This document shows, one piece after another, positions 27,646-34,823 of a DNA stretch of 64,000 nt. Each line of letters starts with the position of its first letter. The stretch's first letter is position 1. The stretch is from an uncultured Christensenella sp. (GTDB taxonomy: Bacteria > Bacillota > Clostridia > Christensenellales > Pumilibacteraceae): NCBI GenBank assembly GCA_910579205.1, contig CAJTTD010000008.1, positions 34,164-98,163 on the forward strand. The letters run 5' to 3'. The notes under the pieces are model-generated. The model saw nothing but the letters and a program-made list of their open reading frames with translations. It made no database searches and was not told where the DNA came from. The position numbers and the translations under genes were made by a program.

Positions 27646-28251
27646 ATGCGACTTCCCCACCATATAGGCGTTATCCCCGACGGCAACCGACGCTGGGCAA
27701 AAGACAAAGGACTCGACAAACAAGACGGTTATCGATACGGACTTACCGCGGGCTTGGATCTATTACGCGCCGCCGCAAAGCTCGGCATAGAGCAACTGAC
27801 GTTTTACGGTTTTACCGTAGATAACTGCAAACGCCCCAAAGAACAAGTAAAGGCGTTTTCCCGCGCGTGCGTAGCGGCGGCGGAAATGATAGTAAAAGAG
27901 GGCGCGGAACTTCGCGTTGTGGGAAATACACGGTCTAATTGCTTCCCTTCCGAACTGCTTCCGTACACGAAGGAATGCGGAGAGCGGAAGAACTCGCGCA
28001 TGCGAGTAAACCTTCTCGTAAATTACGGCTGGGAATGGGATATTAAAAACGGCTTTATGTCGCGCGAAATACCGCGCATAGATCTTGTGATACGCTGGGG
28101 CGGCATGTGCCGTCTTTCCGGCTTTTTGCCCGTGCAGACAGTGTACTCGGATATTTGCGTGCTGGATACTTTATGGCCCGATTTCGACGCGAGCCAGCTC
28201 GATAAAGCGCTCGATTGGTACGGACGGCAAGACGTAACGTTGGGCGGATGA
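27646..28251 (+). CDS. Divergent cis-prenyltransferase (UppS-like)
   Basis: 201 residues, shorter than the usual 230-250. Conserved elements are IPDGNRRWAK near the start with the catalytic aspartate, LTFYGFTVDNCKRPKEQ, VNLLVNYGWEWDI and the C-terminal IDLVIRWGGMCRLSGFLPVQTVYSD with LWPDF. In undecaprenyl diphosphate synthases the region reads RTGGExRxSNFL; here the metal-linked glutamate is methionine and the threonine tryptophan. Loss of about 40 residues lies between the two halves. It may make a shorter isoprenoid or be impaired, with the housekeeping uppS elsewhere. It stands alone rather than beside cdsA. Confidence 0.8.
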   Translation: MRLPHHIGVIPDGNRRWAKDKGLDKQDGYRYGLTAGLDLLRAAAKLGIEQLTFYGFTVDNCKRPKEQVKAFSRACVAAAEMIVKEGAELRVVGNTRSNCFPSELLPYTKECGERKNSRMRVNLLVNYGWEWDIKNGFMSREIPRIDLVIRWGGMCRLSGFLPVQTVYSDICVLDTLWPDFDASQLDKALDWYGRQDVTLGG

Positions 28252-28524
28252 CATTGCTTTGCGGATCTCGGCATATAACAAAGATCGCCCGCAACACGCT
28301 ATAGCTCACTGTCGCGCGGCTCTCTTTCCCGCACATTTGCATGCGCAGATAACACAGCGGCGACAGCTTAGTTGCAAAAGAGTATGTAACGTCTTGCGAT
28401 ATCAAGCAATTATCACAAAACGGTTGACATTTTCGCCCGACGGGCATATTATTGAATTATCGCAAAGCAGCGACATATGCGTTCGCGGTATAAGCGGTAA
28501 ATGTTATCGATACGGAGAAATATC

Positions 28525-28716
28525 ATGGCAAAAATACTTACTATCAAAAAAGACAACTGCCCGCAAAACCATCCTTGCCCCGCAGTTAAAGTGTGTCCCG
28601 TCGGCGCGCTTTCGCAAAACAAATTCGACGCGCCCACTATCGATCACAGCAAGTGCATAAAGTGCGGCAAATGCTCGTCGTTCTGCCCCAAAAAGGCGCT
28701 TGTACTCGAGGTTTAA
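28525..28716 (+). CDS. Small 4Fe-4S ferredoxin
   Basis: 63 residues from the ATG at 28525, preceded by GGAGAAA. The second half has a complete C44-x2-C47-x2-C50-x3-C54-P motif. The first half has C12, C18 and C24-P, an altered spacing. One cluster is certain and a second is possible from C12, C18 and C54 with another ligand. PAVKVCPVGALSQNKFDAP and CSSFCPKKALVLEV follow bacterial ferredoxin layout. It would carry electrons in anaerobic metabolism. Single-gene unit with a terminator downstream. Confidence 0.88.
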   Translation: MAKILTIKKDNCPQNHPCPAVKVCPVGALSQNKFDAPTIDHSKCIKCGKCSSFCPKKALVLEV

Positions 28717-28775
28717 CGCCCGCCGTCGGCATATCTCGTTTGGCTTTCCTACTTTTACATAACGCAAGCATATAT

Positions 28776-28820
28776 CGCGCGGTCATCGAATACAGCAAAC
28801 GAATACCGCGCGGTTTTTGT
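28776..28820 (+). terminator. Terminator downstream of ferredoxin
   Basis: Stem CGCGCGGT (28776-28783)/ACCGCGCG (28805-28812) with a 21-base loop, followed by GTTTTTGTTTT. Confidence 0.75.
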
Positions 28821-29004
28821 TTTGCACGGGCGCAGCGATCAGTAAACTTAAGGTACGATCGCCGCATATTCAATAAAACTTATCATATTATTAGACCTTT
28901 ACTTGAAAATTTTTTAAACATATGTTATAATCCATTAAAAATCAAACTTATTATAAATCCTTTTTTTGCACAATTTCGCCGTAAGAGCTAAACTTATCGG
29001 CGGA

Positions 29005-29190
29005 TCAGGCGTCAATTCTTTTTGCCGCTTCCAAAATATATTCAACACGCTCATCCTCACTTAAGTCGAAGAGAAATTCATCTTCTCTCTTTCGTTCTTC
29101 TGAAAGTTGCTTATCAAGATTGACAAATATTTCCATATTTTCTTTTGTCAATTTTTCATAATCTTCACGAGTGAACTTTTTATCTGCCAT
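29005..29190 (-). CDS. Small acidic hypothetical protein
   Basis: 61 residues from the ATG at 29190, which is preceded by CAGGAG with a six-base gap. The sequence is highly charged and probably helical (TREDYEKLTKENMEIFV, then LSEERKREDEFLFDLSEDERVEYILEAAKRI). No known domain is recognised; its size and charge would suit an antitoxin-like or adaptor protein but no toxin partner is adjacent. Transcribed leftward in an AT-rich stretch of small genes. Confidence 0.6.
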   Translation of the reverse strand: MADKKFTREDYEKLTKENMEIFVNLDKQLSEERKREDEFLFDLSEDERVEYILEAAKRIDA

Positions 29191-29574
29191 AAAATTCTCC
29201 TGTTTGTGTAATAATAAGCCTTTAATATTATATTTCAACAATAAAATTATGTCAATATATTAATAAATTCTCGTTTCGATAAAAATTGAATTTTTCTTTT
29301 GGCACTGTGAAGCGTACTTGAAACCAAGCGTGCCACAATAGTAATGAAATCGTTGGATCAATAAAAAACGAAGTAAACCGCCACGCAAATAATCAGCACA
29401 CTTAAGCACGACCTCATTAGGCTTTATCCTACTTCGTTTTTCGTGTAGTGCAAATAGCGCTTTATTTAAAAGCTCTAAGCGAATACATTCGCTTAGAGCT
29501 TTACATGGCGGACTGCAATATGTGCCCTAAGAACAGAAAAATCAAACTTTATTTACTGTTTTTGTGCATTGCTT
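29191..29574 (-). terminator. Intergenic region with a long hairpin (29469-29502)
   Basis: The stem AAGCTCTAAGCGAAT/ATTCGCTTAGAGCTT is 15 pairs and perfect. On the minus strand it is followed by TTTTAAATAAA, so it probably ends the 29575-29973 transcript. Nothing else in this stretch is supported. Confidence 0.55.
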
Positions 29575-29973
29575 TTAATAATACCGTCGGCTGCCTATAT
29601 GCGCGCTGATAACGTCATCGATATATTTGGTAAGGTAATCGGCGACTAAGTCTAATTGTTCTTTGCTGCTCAAATCATCGTAATTTTTAAACAGTGATTT
29701 ATAGTGTTCATCTTTGATATAAAGGTGCTTTAGCATGGGTTCGTTATCCCACATTTTATAGTATATATCGAACCAAACACGTGTTTCCTTATAACGATCA
29801 TAGTTGATTGCGATATTAAAATCGTCTTTTGCATAGCTGATGCAGCTTTCGCAATTTATTTGAAGATATGATTTATTAAACCCTTTTTCTTCCAAAAAAC
29901 GGAATAGACTGTCAATATATAATTTAGGATCTTTCTCTAACTCATCCTTCTTTTTACGATGAAAGAAACACAT
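29575..29973 (-). CDS. Hypothetical protein, 132 residues
   Basis: An AT-rich open frame starting MCFFHRKKKDELEKDPKLYI. It is rich in tyrosine and lysine, has no membrane segment, and contains YIDSLFRFLEEKGFNKSYL and YKETRVWFDIYYKMWDNEP, suggestive of a small alpha/beta protein. GGGG precedes the ATG by nine bases, a weak ribosome site. No domain is recognised. It ends with a minus-strand hairpin and is not in an obvious operon. Confidence 0.6.
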   Translation of the reverse strand: MCFFHRKKKDELEKDPKLYIDSLFRFLEEKGFNKSYLQINCESCISYAKDDFNIAINYDRYKETRVWFDIYYKMWDNEPMLKHLYIKDEHYKSLFKNYDDLSSKEQLDLVADYLTKYIDDVISAHIGSRRYY

Positions 29974-30192
29974 GCCACTATACCCCGACTAAATTTATAG
30001 TACAGATTATATCATAATCAACTTATATTTGCAACTTGAAATTTAGTTTGACGCTGTGCGGCGCTAGAAGAAGCAAACACGCAGATAAGTTGCGAACAAA
30101 AATATGTGCCAACGAAAAAAACGAGTAAAAATAAATCGGGAAGCGCCGAAAAGCAACCGTGGCAACAAAAAAGTTAGCTTTTACAGCAGTTT

Positions 30193-30399
30193 TTATTCAG
30201 ACTTAAACAGTTCAATAGGATCTATATTCAATACTTCGCAAATTTTTAATATTGCTTTTAAACTTATATTAACTTTTCCGCTTTCAACTTTATGAATATA
30301 ACTTGCGTCTTTTTCAATACGCAAACTTAACTCATAAGCCGATAATCCCGACCTGATCCTTATTCTCGCCAAATTGATTCCGAAATCGCTAAATCTCAT
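30193..30399 (-). CDS. XRE family HTH repressor
   Basis: 68 residues that make one complete helix-turn-helix domain: NLARIRIRSGLSAYELSLRIEKDASYIHKVESGKVNISLKAILKICEVLNI, the standard XRE/lambda-Cro pattern. The ATG at 30399 has no Shine-Dalgarno sequence; TAAAAT six bases upstream hints at a leaderless mRNA but lacks a good -35. The divergent promoter region contains repeated ATTGACT/AGTCAAT words that are a likely operator. Proteins of this size usually act as autoregulators of a small module. Confidence 0.85.
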   Translation of the reverse strand: MRFSDFGINLARIRIRSGLSAYELSLRIEKDASYIHKVESGKVNISLKAILKICEVLNIDPIELFKSE

Positions 30400-30424
30400 A
30401 ATTATATTTTAAACCATTATTTTT

Positions 30425-30470
30425 ATTGACTAATTGACTGATATTCAACATAATGGAATTATAGTCAATT
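30425..30470 (+). promoter_or_regulatory. Promoter with probable XRE operator
   Basis: TTGACT (30426-30431), 17 bases, CATAAT (30449-30454). ATTGACT occurs at 30425-30431 and 30433-30439 and its inverse AGTCAAT at 30463-30469, flanking the -10 box. The layout suggests repression by the divergent XRE protein. Confidence 0.6.
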
Positions 30471-30484
30471 ATGAGGTGTTTTAT

Positions 30485-30544
30485 ATGTTCGATAGTAAAA
30501 GAGAAGAAGCGGTTATTCTATTTAATAAGCGCGGAAGTCTGTGA
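30485..30544 (+). CDS. 19-codon ORF behind the XRE-controlled promoter, possibly a truncated gene
   Basis: The frame encodes MFDSKREEAVILFNKRGSL and ends with TGA. It has a good GAGGTG ribosome site seven bases upstream and a strong promoter with an operator, signs of a real translation start. The short length and the dispersed-repeat material that follows it suggest the 5' end of a gene cut off by an insertion. It could alternatively be a peptide or leader. Confidence 0.4.
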   Translation: MFDSKREEAVILFNKRGSL

Positions 30545-30616
30545 TGAATATAACGGAACGATCTTGCTGCTTTATAGGGCACAGAAAAATCGAAAACAAA
30601 TCGTGGTGCTGCAGTA

Positions 30617-30787
30617 ACCTAAAACGAATAATGAAATTTCGCAACACGCATGAAATATCTGCTATATGAAATACAGCTTATGCCGTATGAAATAAAATTC
30701 ATTCTTAGTGCGCAAAGCATATTTGATTTTCCGTTGGGAATATTTCACACCAAAGCTATTTCACTCGCCGATAGGCGAATTTAATTT
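30617..30787. repeat. TGAAAT/ATTTCA-rich dispersed repeat element
   Basis: Begins with ACCTAAAACGAA (30617-30628) and continues with ATGAAAT words near 30630, 30649, 30665 and 30687 and complementary ATTTCA words near 30752 and 30770, ending in a small CGCC-GATA-GGCG hairpin. The words can pair across the element. No protein is encoded. The pattern resembles a mobile or REP-like noncoding repeat placed between the 19-codon ORF and the tmRNA terminator. Confidence 0.55.
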
Positions 30788-30820
30788 TAAAACGTCAAAC
30801 GATATTCGTTTGACGTTTTA
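30788..30820 (-). terminator. Terminator of tmRNA
   Basis: A 15-pair perfect stem TAAAACGTCAAACGA/TCGTTTGACGTTTTA with a 3-base loop lies two bases past the tmRNA CCA end; the stem itself ends in Ts on the minus strand. Confidence 0.85.
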
Positions 30821-30822
30821 CG

Positions 30823-31213
30823 TGGTGGAGATGACCGGAATCGAACCGGTTTCCGACGCGGGTTCGCGGGGACTTCTACAAGTTTAGTTTATCGCTCGAT
30901 GTCCGCATACAAACCGCGACAGACAGAGGTTTGCATGCGCAAGGTCTTGTTACTCGGTTCGGTTCGACCGATCCCGACCCGAGGAGCCTACCGTTTGATT
31001 AAGCCCGCGCTCCCGCCGATAGGTAGCGGGTGCGGACTTGCAACTTAGATTAAGCTGCGAGTGCCATCGCAGGAGCTGCGACCGGAGCCGCAAACTTCAT
31101 GACTTTGGCATTTTCCTTTTTGTTGGCAATTAAAGCCTTTCGCGTTTTTAGATAGCCGACCCTATCACTTGCTTTCCTTCGCTACGCCGCGCCGTCGAAG
31201 CCTTTACATCCCC
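30823..31213 (-). ncRNA. ssrA: Transfer-messenger RNA
   Basis: 391 bases on the minus strand. The 5' end GGGGATGTAAAGGCTTCGACGG is the classical tmRNA start, and the 3' end has a T arm GGTTCGATTCC followed by GGTCATCTCCACCA; GGGGATG pairs with CATCTCC as the acceptor stem. The reading frame for the tag runs from GCC at 31127 to TAA at 31050 and encodes 25 residues, starting ANKKENAKVM and ending APAMALAA. The LAA end fits recognition by ClpXP-type proteases. tmRNA with SmpB rescues ribosomes stalled on broken mRNA. The tag is about twice the common length. Confidence 0.95.
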
Positions 31214-31273
31214 ATGCTCGGCCATTGCGCCCGTAACCTACCCTATAACAACATATGCGCCATAGGTTCACAT

Positions 31274-31302
31274 ATTATACACGAAAGTCAGCGCGATTGC
31301 AA
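31274..31302 (-). promoter_or_regulatory. Promoter of tmRNA
   Basis: On the minus strand TTGCAA (31302-31297), 17 bases and TATAAT (31279-31274). The predicted start is about 55 bases before the mature 5' end, which RNase P would trim. Confidence 0.7.
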
Positions 31303-31370
31303 GCGTTTGCATCATTTCTCCCGTCTTATTGCCTATAATGCCGCGCGCACATTCATCCGCTCGCTTTATC

Positions 31371-31922
31371 CTACGTGATAACTCCCGACAGCAGCCGTTC
31401 AGTCAACTGCGACATCGTTTCGGGCGACTGCTTGCGTCCGCCGACCACCCAGCCGCGAAACACCGTCGCGATCCCCGCCGAAATAAAATCCAGATAGTAC
31501 GCGGCAAGCGTCGGCTCGAATGTTACGGAATTGTGCGCGGTGTCGCTCAACGCAGCCTCCACGCATTCGCGTATCTTTTGCGTGATCGTGCCGAACAATC
31601 CGCGGTCGCAAAACGCTTCCGCCACGTCCGCATGCGCGTTCAACCATTCGTAGCAAAACAAATACAGACTGCGCACATCCGAGATAAGCAGGTCGTGCGA
31701 TGTTTTGAGCTGACTGAACATTTCGTCCATGCTCGCGCCCACCACGTCCTCTTTGGAAGTAAAATTTCTGTAAAAAGTTTTGCGCGCAACTCCCGCTTCT
31801 TCGCATATTTCCGTTACGGATATATCGTCAAACGTTTTGCCGCGCAGCAGCGAATACAGCGACGCGGAAATGCGTTGGGCAGTCGAGCGTTTGCGGCGGT
31901 CGCCGCCAAGATCATCCGACAT
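31371..31922 (-). CDS. TetR/AcrR family regulator
   Basis: 183 residues. The N-terminal helix-turn-helix is typical: AQRISASLYSLLRGKTFDDISVTEICEEAGVARKTFYRNFTSKEDVV. The C-terminal ligand domain is helical and not assignable. The ATG at 31922 follows AAGGAG. It is last in a minus-strand run behind two HAD phosphatases and a sirtuin, with a 27-base gap to the sirtuin gene, so it is probably cotranscribed. Its target could be its own operon. Confidence 0.88.
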   Translation of the reverse strand: MSDDLGGDRRKRSTAQRISASLYSLLRGKTFDDISVTEICEEAGVARKTFYRNFTSKEDVVGASMDEMFSQLKTSHDLLISDVRSLYLFCYEWLNAHADVAEAFCDRGLFGTITQKIRECVEAALSDTAHNSVTFEPTLAAYYLDFISAGIATVFRGWVVGGRKQSPETMSQLTERLLSGVIT

Positions 31923-31949
31923 GATTTCTCCTTATAAGACGGCGAGCAT

Positions 31950-32657
31950 TTATAGCAGCTCGCCTATCTTGCCGTTGAGTTGATTTTTGAATCCGTCTAT
32001 ATGCGTCTTGTTTATAAGTATCAGATTTTCGGGCGCGCCGCGATAAAAATTCACAAACCCCGCTGCTGGATATACCGATAGCGACGTGCCGCCCACAATG
32101 AGCATGTCCGCGCTTCTTATCGCTTCGATAGCGCCATCTACGGCTGCCGCGGGCAGCGCTTCGCCGTACAGCGTTACATTGGGTTTGATCATTCCGCCGC
32201 ACTCGCAGTACGGCACGGACGGGCGATCGCGCAATATATCTTCACGCGAATAACTTTTACCACACCGCATACAGCGATTATCGAGCGTCGAGCCGTGCAG
32301 CTCGAACACGTTTTTGCTCCCCGCCGCTTGATGCAGTCCGTCTATGTTTTGAGTAACGACTGCGGTAAGCTTGCCTTCCCTTTCCCATTCGGCGAGCGTA
32401 TAATGCGCGCGATTGGGCTTTGCCGACAGACATATCATCTTTTCAAAATAGAACCTATAGAATTTTTGAGGCGAAGTCATGAAATACTCATGAGACAGTA
32501 TGGTTTCGGGCGGCTCGTCGTACTTTGTATTGTACAGCCCGTCCGTGCTTCTGAAATCGGGTATGCCGCTCTCCGTCGATACGCCCGCACCGCCGAAAAA
32601 CACTATTCTGTGCGCGCTGTCCACCCGAGCTCTATATTGTTCGTATGTCATGCCCAT
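31950..32657 (-). CDS. cobB: NAD-dependent protein deacetylase (sirtuin)
   Basis: 235 residues, usual for bacterial sirtuins. It has GAGVSTESGIPDFRS at 23-37 (NAD site), TQNIDGLHQAAGS, the catalytic HG in FELHGSTLDNRC and the zinc cysteines CxxC...CxC (NRCMRCGKS and PYCECGG). VGGTSLSVYPAAGF completes the Rossmann fold. It removes acyl groups from lysines and is a metabolic regulator. AAGGG precedes the ATG by five bases. It lies in an operon with HAD phosphatases and a TetR regulator. Confidence 0.94.
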   Translation of the reverse strand: MGMTYEQYRARVDSAHRIVFFGGAGVSTESGIPDFRSTDGLYNTKYDEPPETILSHEYFMTSPQKFYRFYFEKMICLSAKPNRAHYTLAEWEREGKLTAVVTQNIDGLHQAAGSKNVFELHGSTLDNRCMRCGKSYSREDILRDRPSVPYCECGGMIKPNVTLYGEALPAAAVDGAIEAIRSADMLIVGGTSLSVYPAAGFVNFYRGAPENLILINKTHIDGFKNQLNGKIGELL

Positions 32658-32682
32658 CTACGCCCTTTTGTCGTTGCGCTTT

Positions 32683-33378
32683 TCACGCGCGCGCCAAATC
32701 GTCGAGCGCGACGGTAATTTCCGACGGATCGTCTATTATGATATCCGGTTTTAAACTTTCTAAAACGTCGCGGTCTCTGAACCCCCAGCTTACCGCTATT
32801 ACGCGCATACCGCAGTTGCGCGCCGTTGCGACGTCCGTTTCGCCGTCGCCGACGTACACCGATCGCGCAGCGTCAACGCCCAGTATGCCGAGCGCTTTAT
32901 CCACGCCGTCGGTAGCGGGCTTGGGGCGTATGCCGTCCGAAGCGCCCACCGCAACGTCTATACCGCCGAAAAACCGCGATTTTAGCGCTTGTGCCGCGCC
33001 GTCGTATTTATTGGTTACTATAGCCGTCTTTATGCCTTGCGCTTTGACCGCGCAGATCATATCCGCTATGCCGTTGTACGGCTTGGTCTTGTCGGCGTTG
33101 TGCTTGTCGTAATATTGAGTAAACAGCCGCAAGCACTCGTCGAACAAACGCGGCCTTTCGCCGCCGCTCTCTTCTTTGCCGGACTCGGTGTAAAACAGTG
33201 CGCGCTCTATCAGCTTGGGAACGCCGTTCCCCACAAACCTCCGCACGCGCTCGCGGGACAGCAGCTCTCTTCCGAGCGCGCTCAATGCATGATTCACCGC
33301 GTCGGTCAGATCGTCGAGCGTATCGAGAAGAGTTCCGTCAAGGTCGAATATAACGGCTTTTATTTGATTATCGGTCAT
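32683..33378 (-). CDS. HAD hydrolase, phosphoglycolate phosphatase-like
   Basis: 231 residues from the ATG at 33378, which overlaps the upstream stop by four bases (ATGA) and has GGAG upstream. HAD motifs: VIFDLDGTLLDT (I), IVTNKYDG (II), the lysine in GIRPKPATDG (III) and VGDGETDVATARNCG (IV). The cap domain is C1-type, as in Gph and PgmB-like enzymes. It probably removes phosphate from phosphoglycolate or a similar damage metabolite. Translational coupling with another HAD gene suggests a shared task. Confidence 0.9.
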   Translation of the reverse strand: MTDNQIKAVIFDLDGTLLDTLDDLTDAVNHALSALGRELLSRERVRRFVGNGVPKLIERALFYTESGKEESGGERPRLFDECLRLFTQYYDKHNADKTKPYNGIADMICAVKAQGIKTAIVTNKYDGAAQALKSRFFGGIDVAVGASDGIRPKPATDGVDKALGILGVDAARSVYVGDGETDVATARNCGMRVIAVSWGFRDRDVLESLKPDIIIDDPSEITVALDDLARA

Positions 33379-34043
33379 TTTAACAACTCCGTTATCTCGC
33401 GCGCGTGAGCCGCTGCGCCGCCGCCCGCCCAAACATACCCGATTCCGACTTTCGCCGCGCCTTCGCCGTCCGCAAACTTGTCGTCGCCTATCATGACGGC
33501 GTTGTTTTTGTCTATCGCAAACTTGTCGAACAAAATGCGGAAAAACTCGGGGTCGGGCTTTCTGCAGCCGTGTTCGGAACTCAACAGCATGCCGTCAAAC
33601 TTGCCCATAAGCCCGCACTCGGCTATCTCGTCGTATGTGAACGCCGCTTGCGCATTGCTCAACAGATACACGCCCGCGCCGTTGCGCTTTAGCTCGTCCA
33701 AAAGCTCGAGCGTGCCGTCGAACAGCCGCAGCCGCTCGATAGAGGCTCTTCGCATTATCCTAAGCGCGGTGGCAGCGTCTGTGCGCGACAGCTTGCCTCC
33801 GACCGAGCGCGCAATATCTACGAACTGCGCAACGCAGTCGCATTCGGGGTATTGGTATTCGCCGCGCTTTTTCGCGTTGAACCGCGTCCAATATCCGTCG
33901 AACACGCTCATAAGCCGCGCGCTGTCGGTAACTATACCGCGCGTGCGGAAAAAATCTACGACGGGCGACCAAGCTTTTTCGCAATGCTCGTCCGTCTTGA
34001 CGTCTATCAAAGTATTGTACAGATCGAATATAAAAGCTTTCAT
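33375..34043 (-). CDS. HAD hydrolase with DxYNT motif I
   Basis: 222 residues from the ATG at 34043, which lies six bases after a TATAAT box, so the mRNA is probably leaderless. Motif I is FIFDLYNTLIDV, with Tyr in place of the second Asp as in 2-haloacid-dehalogenase-type and YjjG-like HADs. Motif II is VYLLSNAQAAF, motif III CRKPDPEFF and motif IV IGDDKFADGEGA. It is probably a nucleotide or sugar phosphatase. First gene of the HAD-HAD-sirtuin-TetR operon. Confidence 0.88.
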   Translation of the reverse strand: MKAFIFDLYNTLIDVKTDEHCEKAWSPVVDFFRTRGIVTDSARLMSVFDGYWTRFNAKKRGEYQYPECDCVAQFVDIARSVGGKLSRTDAATALRIMRRASIERLRLFDGTLELLDELKRNGAGVYLLSNAQAAFTYDEIAECGLMGKFDGMLLSSEHGCRKPDPEFFRILFDKFAIDKNNAVMIGDDKFADGEGAAKVGIGYVWAGGGAAAHAREITELLK

Positions 34044-34049
34044 ATCCGC

Positions 34050-34078
34050 ATTATACAACAAAACATCGCCAAACGCAA
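34050..34078 (-). promoter_or_regulatory. Promoter giving a leaderless HAD operon mRNA
   Basis: On the minus strand TTGCGT (34078-34073), 17 bases, TATAAT (34055-34050) and six bases to the ATG at 34043. No ribosome site precedes that ATG. Confidence 0.7.
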
Positions 34079-34102
34079 TACTTTATCCGTTCAATATAAA
34101 TA

Positions 34103-34122
34103 AGAAAAGCGCGTTTACCGCG
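34103..34122 (-). terminator. Terminator overlapping the alkD-like stop codon
   Basis: On the minus strand GCGCGGTAAACGCGC is followed by TTTTCTTA. The TAA stop of the alkylation-repair gene lies inside the loop, so translation and termination share the same bases. Confidence 0.65.
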
Positions 34123-34816
34123 CCGATCTTTTTATTTTAAGGGTATTGAGATATGCTTTGACGTCAGGCGATATCCTAAACGACTCGCGCGCTTTTTGGA
34201 TCGCTTTGTTGTGCACGAACACGGGAAACATCGGCGTTTCAAACAGCTTCAACGTTTTATCGTAAAACTTTACAAGGCACTCGGCAAGCAGCCATGCCGC
34301 CGCCATATCCACGTAATACCGACCGTATTCGACCGATCTCAGCGTTTTAAGCACGAAGTCTATGCGCTCCTCCGTCAAACATTCAAACAAGAATATTATG
34401 TAAGTGCGGACTTCGTACTGACCGTCGCAGTCGAGCAAATACGAAAAATCGTTTAAAAATCTGTCCTTGTCTACCCACTTTAGACAAGGCACTACGCAAT
34501 CGACATGCGCCCACGACTTGAACATAGGGATCATGCGCGTAAGATATTCGCGCGTTATTTCGTAATCGCCCTTTTTTGACGCGAGACAGCCCGCGAACAA
34601 TACCGTATCGTACGACAGATCGTCATCGTGAAAAAAGCCGTCGAGCACGTTGTCGCGCTCGGCGAGATCGACCGACGCGGCGAGTTTTTTGATTATGGGC
34701 GTGCGCACTCCGAGCGTAGGATACTCGCAGTTGACTATGGGATCGTTAAACGCCTTGTACTTACCGTCTGCGCTCTCTATTAGCTTTTGTTTATAATATG
34801 ACCACGTTTTATCCAT
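34115..34816 (-). CDS. DNA alkylation repair protein (AlkD-like HEAT)
   Basis: 233 residues of helical HEAT-like repeats belonging to the DNA alkylation repair family: KYKAFNDPIVNCEYPTLGVRTPIIKKLA near the start and KSWAHVDCVVPCLKWVDKDRF in the middle. AlkD-type glycosylases remove positively charged alkylated bases without flipping. The catalytic Asp cannot be fixed by eye, and many family members are uncharacterised. It starts seven bases after the nagA stop with AGGA upstream, so it is the third gene of the nagB-nagA operon, an odd partner. Confidence 0.85.
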   Translation of the reverse strand: MDKTWSYYKQKLIESADGKYKAFNDPIVNCEYPTLGVRTPIIKKLAASVDLAERDNVLDGFFHDDDLSYDTVLFAGCLASKKGDYEITREYLTRMIPMFKSWAHVDCVVPCLKWVDKDRFLNDFSYLLDCDGQYEVRTYIIFLFECLTEERIDFVLKTLRSVEYGRYYVDMAAAWLLAECLVKFYDKTLKLFETPMFPVFVHNKAIQKARESFRISPDVKAYLNTLKIKRSAR

Positions 34817-34823
34817 GACTGTC

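Noticed and set aside
28593..28991. 132-codon frame overlapping the ferredoxin
   Set aside because: It overlaps the certain ferredoxin gene in another frame and passes through its terminator.
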